21,656 nucleotides of DNA from Candidatus Krumholzibacteriota bacterium (lineage in GTDB: Bacteria; Krumholzibacteriota; Krumholzibacteriia; Krumholzibacteriales; Krumholzibacteriaceae): the NCBI GenBank assembly GCA_030630165.1, contig DAOVNN010000006.1, positions 1-21,656 on the forward strand, in the 5' to 3' direction. Below, piece after piece: positions 8,417-15,267 of the stretch (positions are counted from its first letter, which is position 1; each line of letters begins with the position of its first letter). Below the pieces are notes generated by a model. It was given only the letters and a program-made list of their open reading frames with translations, searched no databases and was not told the origin of the DNA. The position numbers and the translations under genes are program-made.

Positions 8417-9205
8417 TTAATCCTCTGTCTCTGATTTAAGGTCCCCGGTCTTCGCAAGGAATGTCTTGACAATATCTACCGGCACGGGAAACACGATGGT
8501 GGAGCTTTGTCCCACGGCAATCTCCGTGAGTGTCTGTAAGTACCGCAATTGGATCGCATTGGGTTCCCGGGCGATCACCTCGGCGGCCTGGGTCAACTTC
8601 TCAGCTGCCTGAAACTCCCCCTCCGCGTGGATCACCTTGGCCCGCCGTTCGCGTTCCGCTTCGGCCTGCCGGGCAATAGCGCGCTGCATCTCCTTGGGTA
8701 GATCCACGTTCTTGACCTCTACCGCTGAAACCTTGATTCCCCACGGATCGGTCCGCTCGTCAATGACACTCTGTAATTGCTGATTGATCTGCTCCCGTTC
8801 GGCCAGCAGGGAGTCCAGGTCATGTTCGCCCAGCACACTTCGCAAGGTCGTCTGAGCGATCTGAGACGTGGCGTACAGATAGTTCTCCACCTTCACTACC
8901 GCATCCGCCGCCGTCATTACCCGGAAATAGAGCACTGCATCCACTTTAATGCTCACATTGTCCTTCGTGATGACGTCCTGAGGCTCCACATCCATCGCAA
9001 TCACCCGAAGTGAAATGCGCACCATCCGATCCACGATGGGGATCAACAGGATCAATCCCGGCCCTTTCTCTCCGATCAACCTTCCCAGCCTGAAGATCAC
9101 GCCCCGTTCATATTCCCGTAAAACGCGGATGGCCGCGCTCAGGATTATCATCGCCACGATGACTATGAGCGTTATCGTATAAGGCAACGCTACCACAAGT
9201 ATCAC
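8417..9205 (-). CDS. Slipin (stomatin-like SPFH membrane protein)
   Basis: 262 residues. One hydrophobic N-terminal segment (about 5-27) precedes the SPFH/band-7 domain: 'REYERGVIFRLGRLIGEKGPGLILLIPIVDRMVRISLRV', 'DVEPQDVITKDNVSIKVDAVLYFRV', 'QTTLRSVLGEHDLDSLLAEREQIN', 'DPWGIKVSAVEVKNVDLP'. An Ala/Glu/Arg-rich coiled coil follows (about 175-215). Slipins assemble into membrane rings and pair with NfeD proteases; the archaeal counterpart is a substrate of NfeD. The GTG at 9205 is four bases after the nfeD stop but only abuts the AAGGGGG. The GTG at 9196 (eight bases after the G-run) is a better-placed start and would remove three residues. Confidence 0.93.
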   Translation of the reverse strand: MILVVALPYTITLIVIVAMIILSAAIRVLREYERGVIFRLGRLIGEKGPGLILLIPIVDRMVRISLRVIAMDVEPQDVITKDNVSIKVDAVLYFRVMTAADAVVKVENYLYATSQIAQTTLRSVLGEHDLDSLLAEREQINQQLQSVIDERTDPWGIKVSAVEVKNVDLPKEMQRAIARQAEAERERRAKVIHAEGEFQAAEKLTQAAEVIAREPNAIQLRYLQTLTEIAVGQSSTIVFPVPVDIVKTFLAKTGDLKSETED

Positions 9206-9209
9206 CCCC

Positions 9210-10493
9210 TTATTCTTTGTCTTTGACCACCTTTACTACCAGATGGTCCATACCCACGACACGCACGCGCTCTCCCGCCTTGATGGGTTCGTCTGAGACG
9301 GAGCGCCAGTGTTCACCCGAAATGAACACCGTTCCTTTTTTGTCGATGTCCGTTCTTGCCTCGCCCACCCGGCCGATCAGGTCCGGAATTCCTGTGCAAG
9401 ATTTCCGGCGCTGGACTTTCAATCCCATCCCTACCGCGAACAGGAAAAAGAGAGCCGTAGCTATCACGGCCGGCAGAATTACCGTCCAGGACACCTTCAG
9501 AAATGGCACTGAGGCATCGAACAACATCGTTGATCCGAGCACCATGGCGATCACGCCTCCAGTGGCCAGTACTCCGTACGTTGGAGTCAGTATCTCGGCT
9601 ATAAACAGAATCACCGCGAACAGGATCAGCAACACCCCGGCATAATTGACCGACAGGGTCTGAAAGGCAAAGAATGCCAGGATCAAACAGATGCCTCCGA
9701 CCACGCCCGGGAGATATGCCCCGGGATGCGACATTTCAAAGATAAGCCCGTATATCCCGAGGATCATCAGAATGTACGCGATGTTTGGGTCCGCTATGGC
9801 TGAAAGCACACGCTCCCGAAGCCCCATCGAAATCTCTTTTACCACGGCCTCACTGGTGTGGAGAACACGCTCCCCGGAGGGAAGCGACACTCGCCGGCCG
9901 TCCAGTGAATCCAACAGCGCGGGCACGTCCCGACACACCAGATCAATCACACCCAGCTCCAATGCTTCCTTTTCAGTAGCCGACACGCTTTCCCGGACGG
10001 CCTTCTCAGCCCAATCCGCATTTCGCCCCCGCTTTTCCGCAATTGTCTTGATGTACGCCGCTGCATCATTGGCGATCTTCTCCACCATCGTACTGTCCAT
10101 CTTTCCTCCACCGAACACCACTGGATGCGCGGCCCCTATGTTTGTTCCCGGCGCCATCGCGGCCACGTGTGCCGCCATCGTCACAAACACTCCCGCCGAA
10201 GCGGCGCGCGATCCACTCGGGGAGACGTACACCACTACCGGCACCTCGGAAGCCATAAGCTCCTTGATAATGTCCCGCATCGAAGTATCCAGCCCACCCG
10301 GCGTGTCCAGCTCTATGATCAGACACACCGCGCTGTCCGCCGCGGCCTGGCAAATCGCCTCCACAATGAACTCCGAGCATACCGGCCCGATGATACCCTC
10401 AACCTTGCACACGTCCACCTGACCGCCGAAGGCCGGGCACCAGATCACCCAGAAACCTCCGAGTAACGTAATCAGGACCACCAAAACCCTCAT
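9210..10493 (-). CDS. nfeD: NfeD-type membrane serine protease (ClpP-like)
   Basis: 427 residues, the long (NfeD1b) form. A signal/anchor segment (about 1-20) is followed by a ClpP-class protease domain. The oxyanion strand is 'ELDTPGGLDTS'; the nucleophile S99 lies in SRAASAGVF, and K139 in VEKI matches the Ser-Lys dyad known from the archaeal homologue. Four to five membrane helices follow (about 235-350). The C-terminal NfeD OB-fold domain has 'IGRVGEARTDIDKKGTVFISGEHW' and 'IKAGERVRVVGMDHLVVKV'. The enzyme cleaves slipin-like or membrane proteins. It opens the minus-strand series and is directly followed by its slipin partner. The ATG has a weak GGTGAT upstream, and a palindrome lies at the likely promoter. 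Confidence 0.92.
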   Translation of the reverse strand: MRVLVVLITLLGGFWVIWCPAFGGQVDVCKVEGIIGPVCSEFIVEAICQAAADSAVCLIIELDTPGGLDTSMRDIIKELMASEVPVVVYVSPSGSRAASAGVFVTMAAHVAAMAPGTNIGAAHPVVFGGGKMDSTMVEKIANDAAAYIKTIAEKRGRNADWAEKAVRESVSATEKEALELGVIDLVCRDVPALLDSLDGRRVSLPSGERVLHTSEAVVKEISMGLRERVLSAIADPNIAYILMILGIYGLIFEMSHPGAYLPGVVGGICLILAFFAFQTLSVNYAGVLLILFAVILFIAEILTPTYGVLATGGVIAMVLGSTMLFDASVPFLKVSWTVILPAVIATALFFLFAVGMGLKVQRRKSCTGIPDLIGRVGEARTDIDKKGTVFISGEHWRSVSDEPIKAGERVRVVGMDHLVVKVVKDKE

Positions 10494-10549
10494 TACAGAT
10501 CACCAGCTTGGGAAATTGATTCAGTTCAGATTGGAGTGCTTTTTCTGCC

Positions 10550-10579
10550 CCTATACTAATATAGCATGAATTTCATGCT
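10550..10579 (-). promoter_or_regulatory. Palindromic operator-like site at the nfeD promoter
   Basis: AGCATGAA-T-TTCATGCT (10563-10579) is a perfect 17-base palindrome. Candidate minus-strand -10 hexamers TATATT, TATTAG and TATAGG lie right next to it (10550-10563), about 60-70 bases before the nfeD ATG. The position fits a repressor operator overlapping the promoter. No clear -35 is seen. Confidence 0.4.
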
Positions 10580-10617
10580 TTTCATCCGCATTTACACAAA
10601 TAACGGGAAATCATTGA

Positions 10618-10764
10618 AATGTCTTTGCTGCAGTCGAGTTCATTGCGAAGAACGGCTGGACTTCACTGGATTTCGAGCGTATACTCGAAAAATCGAGCGG
10701 GTTACCCGTGAACATAGAGTCGATTTATTCCGCGGAGAATTTCGAACGGAATATGCAATCCTGA
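10618..10764 (+). pseudogene. Possible TetR-like helix-turn-helix remnant
   Basis: A frame open from the TGA at 10615 to the TGA at 10762 encodes 48 residues without a usable start codon near its beginning. The product (..FAAVEFIAKNGWTSLDF, ERILEKSSGLPVNIESIY) matches the N-terminal pattern of TetR-type regulators: 'A..f.A.nGW..l....i....Glp...iY'. The rest of a TetR protein (~150 residues) is missing, because mltF begins 16 bases later. Third codon positions favour G/C, as in real genes nearby. It may be a decayed regulator of the divergent promoter region. The short length makes the call tentative. Confidence 0.35.
10657..10690 (+). promoter_or_regulatory. Possible mltF promoter with inverted repeat over the -10
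   Basis: TGGACT (10657-10662), 17-base spacer, TATACT (10680-10685). The -10 lies within the inverted repeat TTTCGAG-CGTATA-CTCGAAA (10671-10690, 7-base arms), followed by a further TCGAG half. Transcription would start near 10692, giving a leader of about 90 bases. The site falls inside the TetR-like remnant frame. Confidence 0.35.
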
Positions 10765-10780
10765 CGAAGCGGTGATTTAA

Positions 10781-12253
10781 TTGTCATTCAAATCTCATCT
10801 GAGTATTGCATTTCTTCTCGCCGTCTTCTGTTTTGGTTTCTGTACCGCCACGTCTGCCCAGGAGCAGGATGACCCGCTCGTCAAGGTCTTCACGGATATT
10901 GTTGCCCTGGATTCGACTGAAGATCTCTCGGCGATGAAAGAGCGCAAGTTCATTCGCGCTTTGGTGACGCTCAGCATGACGGACTTCTTTATCTATAACG
11001 GTCAGCCCAAGGGTCTCCAGGCGGAACTCCTCCAACACTACGAAAATGCTCTCAACAAAGGTGTGTCGAGAAGAGAGCTCATGACGCGTGTCGCCTACGT
11101 GCCCGTGCCGTTCAGTGAGCTCATTCCTGCGCTCAATGAGGGCAAAGGGGATATCGTCGCTGCGCTGCTGACGATTACCCCGGAGCGCGAAAAACAGGTC
11201 AAATTCATCTCCGGTCACCGGTGGACCGTCAATGAGGTCCTCGTGACGAACAAGAGTGTCGAGGGCATCAAGAACCTTGACGACCTGGCGGGCGGCCTGG
11301 TCTATGTTCTTCGGGGAAGCAGTTACGTCGAGCACCTCGAGAAGCTCAACGAGGAGTTCGCCTCCAGAATGATGGCCCCGGTTCTCATTGTGGAGGCGGA
11401 CGCCAACCTCCTGAGCGAGGATATCATCGAGCTCGTCAATGCGGGAGTCGTGGACATGACGTTCATCGATGACTTCAAGGCAGAACTATGGGCTCAGATA
11501 TTCCCCGATATCGTCATCCGTGAGGACATCCAGATCAGCACCGGCGGCCAGATCGGCTGGGCGATCCGCAGGAACAATCCCGAGCTCGAAGCGAGCCTCA
11601 AGGAGTTTCTTCCTCAGGTCCGCAAGCGGAGCTATCTCGGCAACATGCTTGCTGACCGATACTTTGGCACAACGAAATGGATCAGGAATCCCATGGACGA
11701 ACTCGAGCGACAGAAGCTCGAGGGCTTCATGCTGTTTTTCAAAGAGTACGGTGATCAATACGGATTCGATTGGCTGGCCATTGTAGCCCAGGCTTATCAG
11801 GAGTCCGGCCTCGATCACACCTCCAAGAGCCGGGCGGGTGCTGTCGGCATCATGCAGTTGCTGCCGAGCACAGCCAGGTACATCGGCTTCCCGGACGTCA
11901 CCGAGATTGAAAACAACATCCACGCCGGCGTGAAGTATTTGTCTCACCTCAGGGAACACTACTTCTCAGATCCCGAATTGACAGAGGTCGATCGGTTTGC
12001 CTTTACGTGGGCTGCCTATAATGCCGGCCCGAATAAAGTGCGGAAGATGCGTGTCAGGGCGAAAAAGATGGAACTGGACCCGAACAAATGGTTTCAGAAC
12101 GTCGAGTATGCCGCACTGAGAATTGTCGGGCAGGAGACGGTGACGTATGTGGCGAACATCTACAAGTACTACATCGCCTATGCGCTTTCGCGTGAACTAC
12201 TGAACAAGAAGGCTGTACAGTTGCAGGCTATGGAGGCATCTGGCGAAAAGTAA
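10781..12253 (+). CDS. MltF-like periplasmic lytic transglycosylase with SBP_bac_3 domain
   Basis: 490 residues. A signal peptide (about 1-26, cleavage near TSA/QEQ) is followed by a solute-binding-protein type 3 domain (about 50-300: 'FIYNGQPKGLQAELLQHYENAL', 'AALLTITPEREKQVKF', 'DDLAGGLVYVLRGSSYVEHL'). The SLT catalytic domain follows (about 315-470), with E341 in YQESGLD, then 'GAVGIMQLLPSTA' and 'AAYNAGPNKV'. This is the MltF layout: the enzyme cleaves peptidoglycan glycan strands to 1,6-anhydro-muropeptides, with the N-terminal domain binding regulators. It starts at TTG with no strong ribosome site (GAAGCGGTG is eight bases upstream); no ATG precedes the signal peptide. It is convergent with the helicase gene. 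Confidence 0.9.
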   Translation: MSFKSHLSIAFLLAVFCFGFCTATSAQEQDDPLVKVFTDIVALDSTEDLSAMKERKFIRALVTLSMTDFFIYNGQPKGLQAELLQHYENALNKGVSRRELMTRVAYVPVPFSELIPALNEGKGDIVAALLTITPEREKQVKFISGHRWTVNEVLVTNKSVEGIKNLDDLAGGLVYVLRGSSYVEHLEKLNEEFASRMMAPVLIVEADANLLSEDIIELVNAGVVDMTFIDDFKAELWAQIFPDIVIREDIQISTGGQIGWAIRRNNPELEASLKEFLPQVRKRSYLGNMLADRYFGTTKWIRNPMDELERQKLEGFMLFFKEYGDQYGFDWLAIVAQAYQESGLDHTSKSRAGAVGIMQLLPSTARYIGFPDVTEIENNIHAGVKYLSHLREHYFSDPELTEVDRFAFTWAAYNAGPNKVRKMRVRAKKMELDPNKWFQNVEYAALRIVGQETVTYVANIYKYYIAYALSRELLNKKAVQLQAMEASGEK

Positions 12254-12299
12254 AAATCCCTTGCCCGCTTGCCGATGCAGGGGTTACTCATCGCCCGCT

Positions 12300-13622
12300 C
12301 TATTTGCGTCTTCGGCTGCGATAGCGGTTGTAGCTGCCTTGGGCACGACCACTCTGCCGGTGCCGGCCCTTGTTGCTGCCGTACGTCCTCGAGGCGGACT
12401 GGGTGGAATGGAGAGCCTTGTCGCAATGATAGGCGTGCTTCATTTCAGTCGGGACCTGTCTGCCAAGCAGACGTTCGATATCACGCAGATATCCACGATC
12501 CTCGGCGCAGCAGAACGAAATGGCGTTGCCGTCCGCTCCCGCCCGGGCTGTGCGCCCGATACGATGCACGTAAGTCTCGGCTTCCACTGGAAGATCGTAG
12601 TTGATCACGTGGCTGATGTCGTCGACATCCAGGCCTCGCGCCGCCACGTCGGTAGCAACCAGCACCCGGAAACGGTTCTGTTTGAACCCTTTCAGCGCCC
12701 TGGTTCGTGCGGCCTGGCTCTTGTTGCCGTGAATTGCCTCGACTTTAATGCCCGCATTATACAATTTCCCCATCACACGGTTTGCCGCATGCTTCATCTG
12801 GGTGAAGATTATGGCCTTGCTGATCTGTGAGTCACTCAACAGGTCGACAAGCAGGGCATCCTTGTCTTTCTTTCCAACGAAAAGCACTTTCTGGTCGATA
12901 CTATCCACCGTAGGTTTGTCGGGTGCGATGCTTACTCGCACAGGATCGTTGACCATGGTGCGTGCCAGTGTTTCTATCTTATAGGGCATGGTGGCCGAGA
13001 AGAAAAGGGTCTGGCGCTTCTCGGGAATCAATGACACCACTCGTTTGATATCGGGCATGAACCCCATATCGAGCATCCGGTCCCCTTCGTCGAGAATAAA
13101 TACCTCCACCTCGTTCAGGTGGATGAATCCCTGCTGTATCAGATCGAGCAGACGGCCGGGAGTGGCCACGAGGATATCAACACCCCGGTTCAGGACCTTG
13201 ACCTGATGGATCTGGTTCACCCCGCCGTAGATCACGGTATTGCTAAGTCGCAGGAAACGTCCATAGGTCTGTATGCTCTCCCTGATCTGCGCCGCGAGCT
13301 CGCGGGTAGGGGCGAGGATAAGGGCCCGGGGGGTACCCTTGCGGGGTCGCTGGCGGTGTCGCGAAAGCCGCTGCAGGAGCGGCAGTGTAAAGGCCGCGGT
13401 CTTGCCGGTGCCGGTCTGGGCGCTGCCCACGAGATCCCGGCCTTCCAGCAGGTGCGGAATGCACTGGTCCTGGATCGGCGTGGGGGTGTCGTAACCTTCG
13501 GCGGCTACAGCCTGCTGAAGCTCCGGCATCAAGGCGCTGAATACACCTTCTCGAAACTGGGGCTGTGGTTTGGGGGTCGAACGGCGAGTGTTGGCGCGCC
13601 GCGCTTTTGCGTGTTCTTTCAT
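12300..13622 (-). CDS. DEAD-box-family ATP-dependent RNA helicase (RhlE-like), motif II DEGD
   Basis: 440 residues. All family motifs appear in order: Q motif (TPTPIQDQ, 47-54), motif I AQTGTGKT (68-75), Ia PTRELAAQI, GG, Ib TPGRLLDL, motif II DEGD (178-181), SAT (209-211), 'AIIFTQMKHAANRV', 'ATDVAARGLDVDDISHVINYD' and 'HRIGRTARAGADG'. The DMGFMPDI stretch after motif II is typical of RhlE-type enzymes, which remodel rRNA and mRNA structure, often in the cold. Motif II normally reads DEAD; here codons GAC GAA GGG GAC give Gly in the third place. The C-terminal tail is short and Arg/Ser/Gln-rich, fitting RNA binding. The ATG has AGGAAG upstream, right at the foot of a hairpin. Confidence 0.92.
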   Translation of the reverse strand: MKEHAKARRANTRRSTPKPQPQFREGVFSALMPELQQAVAAEGYDTPTPIQDQCIPHLLEGRDLVGSAQTGTGKTAAFTLPLLQRLSRHRQRPRKGTPRALILAPTRELAAQIRESIQTYGRFLRLSNTVIYGGVNQIHQVKVLNRGVDILVATPGRLLDLIQQGFIHLNEVEVFILDEGDRMLDMGFMPDIKRVVSLIPEKRQTLFFSATMPYKIETLARTMVNDPVRVSIAPDKPTVDSIDQKVLFVGKKDKDALLVDLLSDSQISKAIIFTQMKHAANRVMGKLYNAGIKVEAIHGNKSQAARTRALKGFKQNRFRVLVATDVAARGLDVDDISHVINYDLPVEAETYVHRIGRTARAGADGNAISFCCAEDRGYLRDIERLLGRQVPTEMKHAYHCDKALHSTQSASRTYGSNKGRHRQSGRAQGSYNRYRSRRRK

Positions 13623-13632
13623 GTTCTTCCTA

Positions 13633-13665
13633 GTCCGGCGTTTTACAGATCTCTACCCGCCGGAC
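13633..13665 (-). promoter_or_regulatory. Hairpin next to the helicase ribosome binding site
   Basis: GTCCGGCG and CGCCGGAC form an 8-bp GC-rich stem with a 17-base loop. On the minus strand the 3' foot is followed at once by TAGGAAGAACATG, so the Shine-Dalgarno abuts the stem. It could affect translation of the helicase. Confidence 0.5.
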
Positions 13666-13702
13666 GCGTGGAAAAGAAAGGACCGCAATAATAGCAGCGA
13701 TA

Positions 13703-13726
13703 AAAAATGAACCACCTCTGTGGTTC
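13703..13726 (-). terminator. Rho-independent terminator or attenuator upstream of the helicase
   Basis: On the minus strand GAACCAC-AGAG-GTGGTTC (13709-13726) forms a 7-bp stem with a 4-base loop, followed by ATTTTTTATC. It lies about 80 bases before the helicase ATG. No minus-strand gene ends nearby, so it either insulates the gene or attenuates a longer leader. Confidence 0.55.
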
Positions 13727-13835
13727 TGTCGACACGCGCTCAGCGAACGCATCACGAACACGTATCATCGCAGTAATGATACTGGAACGGGGCAGAAGGC
13801 GCAAGCGGAATCCAAAAGCGCTGTTAGCTCATTCC

Positions 13836-13910
13836 TTCATCGAGGAGCTGAGGTTGCATTGTGCGTCAGCCTCGGAAAATCTCGCGCTACGTCATCAACT
13901 CAAAATCATT
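13836..13910 (+). pseudogene. Transposase (integrase-core IS) N-terminal remnant
   Basis: The translated stretch FIEELRLHCASASENLALRHQLKII carries the 'ENLALRHQL' element seen near the N-terminus of integrase-core transposases ('LR......LE.LALRHQL.VL'). The match stops at once afterwards and the frame closes at 13949; no catalytic DDE region follows. It is read as a scar of an insertion sequence, most of which has been deleted. Terminal repeats are not recognisable around it. The flanking DNA 13727-13835 and 13911-14142 holds no gene I can support, only an inverted repeat GTATCAT-N7-ATGATAC at 13762-13782. Confidence 0.5.
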
Positions 13911-14142
13911 ATGAGCATCCCGGGACTTGCCGGTCAGGTGACGATATGAGTTAAAGCCCTTTTAAAGTAAGACTTATGAAGATTATCCCTGGAATCGGAT
14001 TCGGTGTCAGACTTGGCTTAATCCTTGCGAAAATCCCAGACCACACAACCATTCGTTGAGCAGAAAATGGTGACTGATAACCAGGTTTCATCAAAAAGCG
14101 CTGGTATATATCGGTTGCCTGACTGTCAGCAGGAGGTCAGTT

Positions 14143-14559
14143 ATGAGCAGGACAAAGAAATATCTTATCGCAGCTCTTTTAATCTCGACAGGTATTGCGC
14201 TTTCCTCATGTGGGGGTTCGGGTTCGGTCCAGTATACCCATGGAGTCGATCCGGAGATCAGAGAAAACCGTAACGGCCCACCGCCGCACGCGCCGGCCCA
14301 CGGTTATCGACATAAGCATCAAGACGGAGGGGAACTGGTATATAAATCGGATATCGGAGTGTATGTCGTCGTCGGTTATCCGGATTACTATTACTACAAG
14401 GACAGATATTATCGCCTGCACAAAGGCTCATGGGAAGTAAGCTACAACATGAGATATTTGTGGGCTCCCGTGTCTCAGAAGAAAATTCCTCCCGGGCTCC
14501 GGGACAAGAAGATGGCGGAAAAGGGCAAAAAGCATAAAAAAGGTAAAAAGAATAAGTAG
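14143..14559 (+). CDS. Small lipoprotein, His/Tyr/Lys-rich
   Basis: 138 residues. A signal peptide with lipobox LSSC puts the lipidated Cys at about residue 23. Then comes 'PPPHAPAHGYRHKH' and 'LVYKSDIGVYVV', a tyrosine cluster, then 'YRLHKGSWEVSYNMRYLW' and 'KIPPGLRDKKM'. This resembles a group of small outer-membrane-type lipoproteins with the pattern 'PPPHAPAHGYR...Y.....VYYD..R..YFYL..G.W..S..LP..L', whose role is unknown. The C-terminal tail is almost pure Lys/Gly/His and may bind RNA, polyanions or the cell wall. The start is firm: AGGAGG lies seven bases before the ATG. It is monocistronic, closed by a perfect hairpin. Confidence 0.75.
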   Translation: MSRTKKYLIAALLISTGIALSSCGGSGSVQYTHGVDPEIRENRNGPPPHAPAHGYRHKHQDGGELVYKSDIGVYVVVGYPDYYYYKDRYYRLHKGSWEVSYNMRYLWAPVSQKKIPPGLRDKKMAEKGKKHKKGKKNK

Positions 14560-14589
14560 CATTTTACATTCGTAATTCCTGATTATCAC

Positions 14590-14622
14590 AATCGCTCCGT
14601 TTCCTGATGAAACGGAGCGATT
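14590..14622. terminator. Perfect 14-bp hairpin terminator between convergent genes
   Basis: AATCGCTCCGTTTC (14590-14603) and GAAACGGAGCGATT (14609-14622) pair fully around a 5-base loop. AT-rich sequence flanks both sides (ATCTATTAAATT on plus). It lies between the small lipoprotein (+) and the PAS gene (-) and can serve both. Confidence 0.75.
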
Positions 14623-14651
14623 ATCTATTAAATTTAATATGAGTCACCTCA

Positions 14652-15005
14652 TTAATCAGACTCTATTACCTGGAAAATGGCCAGATAGGCTCCCTCCGTA
14701 TTTTCTGTTCTGATGACAGTGACACGCAGATTGAGTTTTTGATCATGGGCAGTTCTGAATGATGCCGGATATGTCGTCGGAACATCATCGTCACCATGGG
14801 CTCTTCTTCTCATGAAATCGCGAATCATCTCAATAGATTCTTCATGGCATATTTCCACAATCTGCAACCCACGGCATTCATCTGGATCCTTTTCGAACAG
14901 ATCTGCGAAAAGTCGATTTGCATACAGGATGGTTTGACTTTTGTAGAATGCGGCCGCCTCTCCACAATCTTCCATAGCATCAAGCAATTTCTCCATGCAA
15001 GTCAT
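14652..15005 (-). CDS. Single PAS-domain protein
   Basis: 117 residues, cytoplasmic, no output domain. It covers one PAS domain: 'MEKLLDAMEDCGEAAAFYKSQTILYANRLFADLFEKDPDECRGLQIVEICHEESIEMIRDFMRR...YPASFRTAHDQKLNLRVTVIRTENTEGAYLAIFQVIE'. The 'ILYANRLFADLFEKDPDECRGLQIVEI' core is typical ('i.y.N..f..lfG...ee..G....e'). PAS domains sense small ligands or redox state or bind protein partners. Standing alone, it presumably works through another protein not encoded here. AAGGAAGGG lies about nine bases upstream of the ATG. A TATAAT at 15112-15117 (minus) is a possible -10 without a good -35. Confidence 0.75.
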   Translation of the reverse strand: MTCMEKLLDAMEDCGEAAAFYKSQTILYANRLFADLFEKDPDECRGLQIVEICHEESIEMIRDFMRRRAHGDDDVPTTYPASFRTAHDQKLNLRVTVIRTENTEGAYLAIFQVIESD

Positions 15006-15267
15006 AACAACACCCTTCCTTCTTTATATCCCCGGACTGTTTCCCTCCTGATAACCCTATACTCGAACAAAAGACGGCATCATGATATTCAGGATCAAAT
15101 CCCCTATACATATTATATATCCAATTAAATCGGTGCTCGACGGAATTAATCTGATATCTGCGTTTATTTTGTCGCTTGCCGAACGTTTGATCCGGGAACT
15201 TCGAAGATCTCATTCATTCGCATCCACATCCGAGTTCGCTTCAATCCGAAATGACTCGTTTCCGGAA
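15006..15267. other. Intergenic region without a supported gene
   Basis: 262 bases upstream of the PAS gene and downstream of the peptidase stop. Apart from the PAS ribosome site and an AT-rich stretch around 15108-15130 (possible -10), I see no RNA gene, strong hairpin or coding signal. A short minus-strand frame (14980-15213) overlaps the PAS start and looks random. Confidence 0.5.

Noticed and set aside
9691..10422. 243-residue plus-strand frame opposite nfeD
   Set aside because: Shadow of the protease domain; Ser/Thr/Pro-rich product without recognisable domains.
10566..10775. 69-residue ATG-started frame in the nfeD-mltF gap
   Set aside because: No ribosome site and Cys/Arg-rich random composition; the neighbouring frame carries the TetR-like pattern instead.
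14025..14273. 82-residue frame overlapping the small lipoprotein start
   Set aside because: The lipoprotein frame has AGGAGG and a lipobox; this one has neither and overlaps it.
14980..15213. 77-residue minus-strand frame overlapping the PAS start
   Set aside because: Overlaps the PAS start and lacks a family pattern; probably chance.
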